A stretch of DNA of 45,226 nt from Waddlia sp964635295 (lineage in GTDB: Bacteria > Chlamydiota > Chlamydiia > Chlamydiales > Waddliaceae): assembly GCA_964635295.1 (NCBI GenBank), contig CAZWOB010000008.1, positions 1 through 45,226 on the forward strand. The letters run 5' to 3'. Made by a program: the position numbers and the translations under genes. The notes below the pieces were generated by a model, which saw nothing but the letters and a program-made list of their open reading frames with translations, was not told the DNA's origin and did no database searches. Of the stretch, positions 41,413 to 45,226 are shown piece after piece. Position 1 is the first letter of the stretch; every line of letters starts with the position of its first letter.

Positions 41413-44400
41413 AGTGATCATTCTCGGCTCTGGAGGTTTACGGATCGGCCAGGCGGGCGAATTCGACTACTCCGGATCTCAGGCCATCAAGGCGCTGAAA
41501 GAGGAGGGAATCGAAACGGTCCTTGTCAACCCGAACATCGCGACCGTACAGACCGACAACGGCATGGCTGACAGCGTCTATCTCCAACCGTTGAACGTTT
41601 CGACCGTAAAAAAAATTATCGAGAAAGAAAAGCCTGACGGCATCCTGCTAAGCGTTGGCGGCCAAACGGCTCTGAATCTCGGCCTCGCTCTGGAAGATGC
41701 CGGAATCCTAAAGCAACACAATGTTCAGGTGATGGGGACGCCGACCGACTCGATCCGTCTGACAGAAGACCGTGAACTTTTCAAGGAAGCGCTCAAAGAC
41801 ATCGATGTCAAAACGGCCAAAAGCCTCTCGGTGACAACCGTGGAAGACGCTTTAAAAGCTGCAGAAGAGATCGGCTATCCCTTGATGATGCGCTCCGCCT
41901 ATTCGTTGGGCGGACTGGGTTCGGGAGTTGTTGAAACTCCTGCCGCATTGGAAAAAATGGCCAGGGAAGCGCTCAGCCAGGTCCCTCAGATCCTGATTGA
42001 AGAGTGCTTGCTCGGCTGGAAAGAGGTCGAATACGAGATCGTCCGCGACTCTTCAGACAACGTGATCACCGTCTGCAACATGGAAAACTTTGACCCGATG
42101 GGAATCCATACAGGTGAAAGCATTGTGGTCGCCCCATCACAAACACTGACGAACCGCGAATTCCACATGCTGCGCGAGGTGGCGATCCGTTCCGCCAGGA
42201 GGATGGGGATCATTGGGGAATGCAATATCCAATATGCCCTCAACCCGACCAACGGCGACTACCGCGTCATCGAGATGAACGCGCGCCTCTCGCGATCAAG
42301 CGCCCTTGCCTCAAAAGCGACCGGCTATCCGCTTGCCTTTGTCTCAACAAAACTGTCCCTGGGAAAACAACTGCACGAAATCCCCAACTCGATCACAAAA
42401 AAGACCTCGGCTTTTTTTGAACCCGCGCTCGATTACCTCGTCGTCAAAATTCCAAGATGGGACATACAAAAGCTCAAGGCCGCCGAACGGACGATCGGAA
42501 CGGAAATGAAAAGCGTGGGAGAGGTGATGGCCATTGGCCGCTCCTTCCCTGAAGCGCTGCAAAAAGCGATCCGCATGCTTAACATCGGCGCTGACGGGCT
42601 GTTCGACCACTCCCATGAGATTAAGAATGCCAAAAGAGAGATCTCAAAAGCGACTGACCGCAGGCTGTTTGCGATCATTCACTTTTTGCAGAACGGCGGA
42701 TCAGTTGAGGAAGTGCGCGACCTGTCCCATATCGATCCCTGGTTCCTCCACCATCTCGCTGAGATGACCGCTATGGAAGCGTGCCTGAAAGAGGAACCTC
42801 TGACTCGAGAGACCCTTCTAGCGGCAAAGCAGCTGGGCTTTTCAGACACCTCCATTGCCAAACGGCAAAACTGTTCTTCTGAATCCCTACGACAAAAAAG
42901 AATTGAAATGGGGGTCACTCCTGTCATCAAGCAGATCGACACGCTTGCCGGGGAATTCGACGCAGAAACGAACTACCTTTATCTGACCTACCACGGCATG
43001 GCGCACGATATAGAGCCTGCCAAGAAGCCTCCCATCATCGTATTGGGCTCAGGCCCCTACTGCATTGGCTCCTCAGTTGAATTTGACTGGTGCGCCGTCA
43101 ACACCGTGAAAACATTGCGGCAGCATGGTGAAGAATCGATCATCATCAACTCCAATCCTGAAACCGTATCGACCGATTACGATGAATCAGACCGCCTCTA
43201 TTTTGAAGAGATCACATTGGAGAGGGTGTCAGACATCGCCGACTTTGAGAGAAGCAAAGGGATCATCGTTTCGGTCGGGGGGCAAATTGCGAACAACCTC
43301 GCCTTGCCTCTTCATGAGGCCGGCTATCCCCTTCTTGGAACGTCTGCGAACTCTATCGATCAAGCGGAGAACAGGAAGACATTTTCATCCCTCCTCAACC
43401 AGCTCGGCATCGACCAGCCCGCCTGGGAAGAGGTCACAACCTTTGAAAAAGCGCGTATATTTGCACGCAACGTCGGCTATCCTGTCCTGGTCCGCCCTTC
43501 GTATGTTCTTTCAGGGGCTGCGATGAACACGGTTTTTTCCGACAGCGAGTTGAAGAAATACCTCGATCAGGCGACCGTGATCTCTCCCGACCATCCCGTT
43601 GTGATCTCCCAATTTATTACCAATGCTAAAGAGCTGGAGCTCGATGGCGTCGCCGACCGGGGCGAGATCATTATCGAAGCGATTTCCGAACATATCGAGA
43701 ATGCGGGGATCCACTCCGGCGATGCGACGATCGTCATCCCTCCGCAAAGGCTTTATCTGGAGACGATCCGGCGGGTCAAAAAGATCACAAAAGATATTGT
43801 ACGTGCGCTAAACATCACAGGCCCCTTCAACATCCAGTTTATTGCGAAGGACAACGCGATCAAAGTGATCGAGTGCAACTTGCGCGCCGCGCGTTCGTTC
43901 CCGTTCGTTTCGAAAGTGACCAACAACAACTTCATCGAAAAGGCCACCCAGGCTATTTTAGGCAAGCATACCCCTTCGCACTATGAGACGCTTGAACTGG
44001 ACTATGTCGGCGTCAAGACACCCCAGTTCTCCTACAACCGACTGAAAGGCGCGAACCCCGTGGCCCATGTGGAGATGGCCTCTACCGGCGAAGTTGCCTG
44101 CCTGGCCGAAGATCTGCAGAAAGCGTTCTATCTTTCCTGGCTGGCCACAGAGCAGACGATCAACGGCAAGCGGATCCTGGCCAGTATTGGGGGAGATAAA
44201 AAAGGACGGTTGTTCGAAGAACTGAAAAAGCTTGAAGAGATGGGCTGGGAGATCTATTCGACGGAGAACACCCATCACTATCTGACAAGGCACGGGGTCG
44301 CTTCCCATTTCCTTTACAAGGGATCTGAGGAGATCGAACCCAATGTCATTACGGCACTTGCCGACAAGCAGGTTGATCTTATTATCAACATCCCCCGTTC

Positions 44401-44575
44401 GGTCCCCACAGGGGCGCACAATACTGACGGCTTCCTGATCAGACGCCTTGCCATTGACCATAACATCCCTTTAATCACCAATGTGCATATTGCTAAGCTC
44501 TTTCTGGAGTGTTTGACACAATTGGACCTGGAGAAGATTCCAGCGCGTTCGTGGCAGGAATTTGTCGAAAATTAA
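41405..44575 (+). CDS. carB: Carbamoyl-phosphate synthase, large subunit
   Basis: Makes carbamoyl phosphate from bicarbonate, ammonia and two ATP. The 1056-residue product has the full layout: first ATP-grasp half (1-400), oligomerisation region (400-540), second ATP-grasp half (541-930, restarting with IIVLGSGPYCIGSSVEFDW) and the C-terminal MGS-like regulatory domain (about 930-1056). The N terminus VIILGSGGLRIGQAGEFDYS and segments such as NFDPMGIHTGESIVVAPSQT and MKSVGEVMAIGRSF resemble eukaryotic CAD and Bacteroidetes enzymes. A typical proteobacterial CarB has GAGPIVIGQACEFDYS at the same place. No frameshift is seen. Confidence 0.97.
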   Translation: MRKVIILGSGGLRIGQAGEFDYSGSQAIKALKEEGIETVLVNPNIATVQTDNGMADSVYLQPLNVSTVKKIIEKEKPDGILLSVGGQTALNLGLALEDAGILKQHNVQVMGTPTDSIRLTEDRELFKEALKDIDVKTAKSLSVTTVEDALKAAEEIGYPLMMRSAYSLGGLGSGVVETPAALEKMAREALSQVPQILIEECLLGWKEVEYEIVRDSSDNVITVCNMENFDPMGIHTGESIVVAPSQTLTNREFHMLREVAIRSARRMGIIGECNIQYALNPTNGDYRVIEMNARLSRSSALASKATGYPLAFVSTKLSLGKQLHEIPNSITKKTSAFFEPALDYLVVKIPRWDIQKLKAAERTIGTEMKSVGEVMAIGRSFPEALQKAIRMLNIGADGLFDHSHEIKNAKREISKATDRRLFAIIHFLQNGGSVEEVRDLSHIDPWFLHHLAEMTAMEACLKEEPLTRETLLAAKQLGFSDTSIAKRQNCSSESLRQKRIEMGVTPVIKQIDTLAGEFDAETNYLYLTYHGMAHDIEPAKKPPIIVLGSGPYCIGSSVEFDWCAVNTVKTLRQHGEESIIINSNPETVSTDYDESDRLYFEEITLERVSDIADFERSKGIIVSVGGQIANNLALPLHEAGYPLLGTSANSIDQAENRKTFSSLLNQLGIDQPAWEEVTTFEKARIFARNVGYPVLVRPSYVLSGAAMNTVFSDSELKKYLDQATVISPDHPVVISQFITNAKELELDGVADRGEIIIEAISEHIENAGIHSGDATIVIPPQRLYLETIRRVKKITKDIVRALNITGPFNIQFIAKDNAIKVIECNLRAARSFPFVSKVTNNNFIEKATQAILGKHTPSHYETLELDYVGVKTPQFSYNRLKGANPVAHVEMASTGEVACLAEDLQKAFYLSWLATEQTINGKRILASIGGDKKGRLFEELKKLEEMGWEIYSTENTHHYLTRHGVASHFLYKGSEEIEPNVITALADKQVDLIINIPRSVPTGAHNTDGFLIRRLAIDHNIPLITNVHIAKLFLECLTQLDLEKIPARSWQEFVEN

Positions 44576-44590
44576 CTTCCCTTTTTCACC

Positions 44591-44657
44591 ACCACAAAGA
44601 TCACGGAGAGCACAGAGTTTGCATGATAACCTCTGTGTCTTTTGTGAGCTCAGTGGT
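44591..44657. repeat. Imperfect long inverted repeat downstream of carB
   Basis: Left arm 44591-44617 begins ACCACAAAGATCACGG; right arm 44631-44657 is its imperfect reverse complement, 19 of 27 positions matching, around a 13-base loop. The inner 7-bp stem CACAGAG/CTCTGTG followed by TCTTTT can act as the carB terminator. The ACCAC-AAAG-CACGGAG-ACAGAG wording is like a repeat family scattered in intergenic regions of many bacteria. Confidence 0.65.
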
Positions 44658-44677
44658 TGATATTTTCCTCATGTCTA

Positions 44678-45226
44678 TCACCAATTTTCATTGATCCATT
44701 GCATCAGGATATGGTCCATCCACCGAAAGTTAAACATCCTCCCGGTATACCCCAGAAACCCCAAATGCCCTCCATGTTCGGTCTTATACTTTTCAACCAC
44801 AGAAGGACATTCCAATACCTCAATATTCTCTCCGCTGACCAGTGGATCATCGAGACTGTAAAGAATGCGACAGGGCAAATCGATATTCGACACATACCTC
44901 CCAGAGCTGTTTTTCTCATAATACTCTGCCGCATCCCTGTAACCCCACATCGGCGCCGTATAATGTTCATCAAAATCGAGGATCGTCATATTTTCAGGAA
45001 GGTGCACAGGCTCTAATGAAGGATACTCTTGTTCAATCGTTCTAACCAGCTCTTTAAGTTTCTTTGAAAACGATCGCTGGATCAACGCATGGACCGGCCA
45101 ATTAAAACGAAGAGCGGAATCATACAAGGAAACCGGCGGAGAGACCGCGATCGCTCTTTCCAGATACTGATGGGCCTCATGTCCAAGCTCTCCCAGTAAT
45201 TTAAGGACCATATTTGCCCCAACTGA
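44678..45226 (-). CDS. YheT-family alpha/beta hydrolase, C-terminal part (cut by window edge)
   Basis: The frame is open to the last base of the window; the visible 182 residues begin SVGANMVLKLLGELG. This is the nucleophile elbow of YheT/EMB8-type hydrolases (usually GxSxGGN, here S-V-G-A-N), so the nucleophile Ser codon is at the very edge and roughly the first 140-150 residues lie outside. The acid is in YSLDDPLVSGENI and the catalytic His in EHGGHLGFLG. The middle helices (RFNWPVHALIQRSFSKKLKEL) are those of the lid region. These enzymes act on small esters or lipids; the substrate is unknown. It is convergent with carB. Confidence 0.85.
   Translation of the reverse strand, partial: SVGANMVLKLLGELGHEAHQYLERAIAVSPPVSLYDSALRFNWPVHALIQRSFSKKLKELVRTIEQEYPSLEPVHLPENMTILDFDEHYTAPMWGYRDAAEYYEKNSSGRYVSNIDLPCRILYSLDDPLVSGENIEVLECPSVVEKYKTEHGGHLGFLGYTGRMFNFRWMDHILMQWINENW

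Noticed and set aside
43958..44461. 167-codon minus-strand ORF inside carB
   Set aside because: Antisense shadow of the highly conserved carB sequence.
1..45226. CRISPR array, rRNA operon, transposase or prophage
   Set aside because: No regularly spaced direct repeats, no rRNA sequence and no transposase, integrase or phage structural motif was found on either strand.

Overview
The window is bacterial, of moderate GC, and most likely from a chlamydia of the Parachlamydiales (environmental chlamydiae, Waddlia-like). The best evidence is gene order. The block amiA-murE-pbp3-ftsL-like-rsmH (30585-35906, minus strand) lies divergent to a small gene and a TPR gene (35998-36849). From memory this is the chlamydial CT268-CT274 order. 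A Parachlamydiales rather than Chlamydiaceae origin is inferred from carAB, purEK, queF, a thermolysin-type protease and several amino-acid enzymes that Chlamydiaceae lack. No plasmid, phage, transposase, rRNA or CRISPR array is seen.

Layout. 1-3320: AT-rich accessory stretch with an acetyltransferase remnant, an O-methyltransferase and a DUF4143 ATPase with a near-consensus promoter inside an inverted repeat, ending beside tRNA-Leu(CAA). 3479-5980: YchJ-like SEC-C protein and a DUF885 peptidase. 5937-17819 (minus): a long, tightly packed run purE-purK-ABC-ABC-UbiA-ptrB-deacetylase-queF-small ORF-membrane protein. 17881-19065 (minus): protealysin-like M4 protease. 19231-25990: two divergent, translationally coupled operons. 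The left one is Fe/2OG oxygenase, EamA exporter, SnoaL-like protein and exported half-PPDK. The right one is Asp/Glu racemase, metallophosphoesterase and exported D-amino-acid-oxidase-like protein. 26150-26821: small ORF interrupted by an in-frame TAG. 26872-30347 (minus): RseP site-2 protease and gnd. 30460-30533: tRNA-Arg(CCT). 30585-35906 (minus): peptidoglycan and division operon. 35998-37462 (plus): small chlamydial genes. 37437-38618 (minus): PseC-like aminotransferase. 38705-44575 (plus): TPR/metallo-beta-lactamase-fold protein, carA, carB. 44678-end (minus): YheT-type hydrolase cut by the window edge.

The most unusual part is 19231-25990. It pairs seven genes around a 147-bp divergent intergenic region. 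Most predicted activities act on amino acids or small acids (hydroxylation, racemisation, export, D-amino-acid oxidation, PEP/pyruvate phosphotransfer), and two of the enzymes carry signal peptides. The oxidase is circularly permuted: the motif that normally ends D-amino-acid oxidases precedes the FAD-binding motif here. The PPDK-like protein has the phosphohistidine and PEP/pyruvate domains but lacks the ATP-grasp half. I regard this as a candidate undescribed amino-acid modification or salvage system. Its substrate and product cannot be read from sequence.

Other points: several peptidases carry Ser-rich low-complexity segments, the carAB pair resembles the eukaryotic CAD/Bacteroidetes type, and the gene coupled to carA encodes a metallo-beta-lactamase fold with a degraded metal site.
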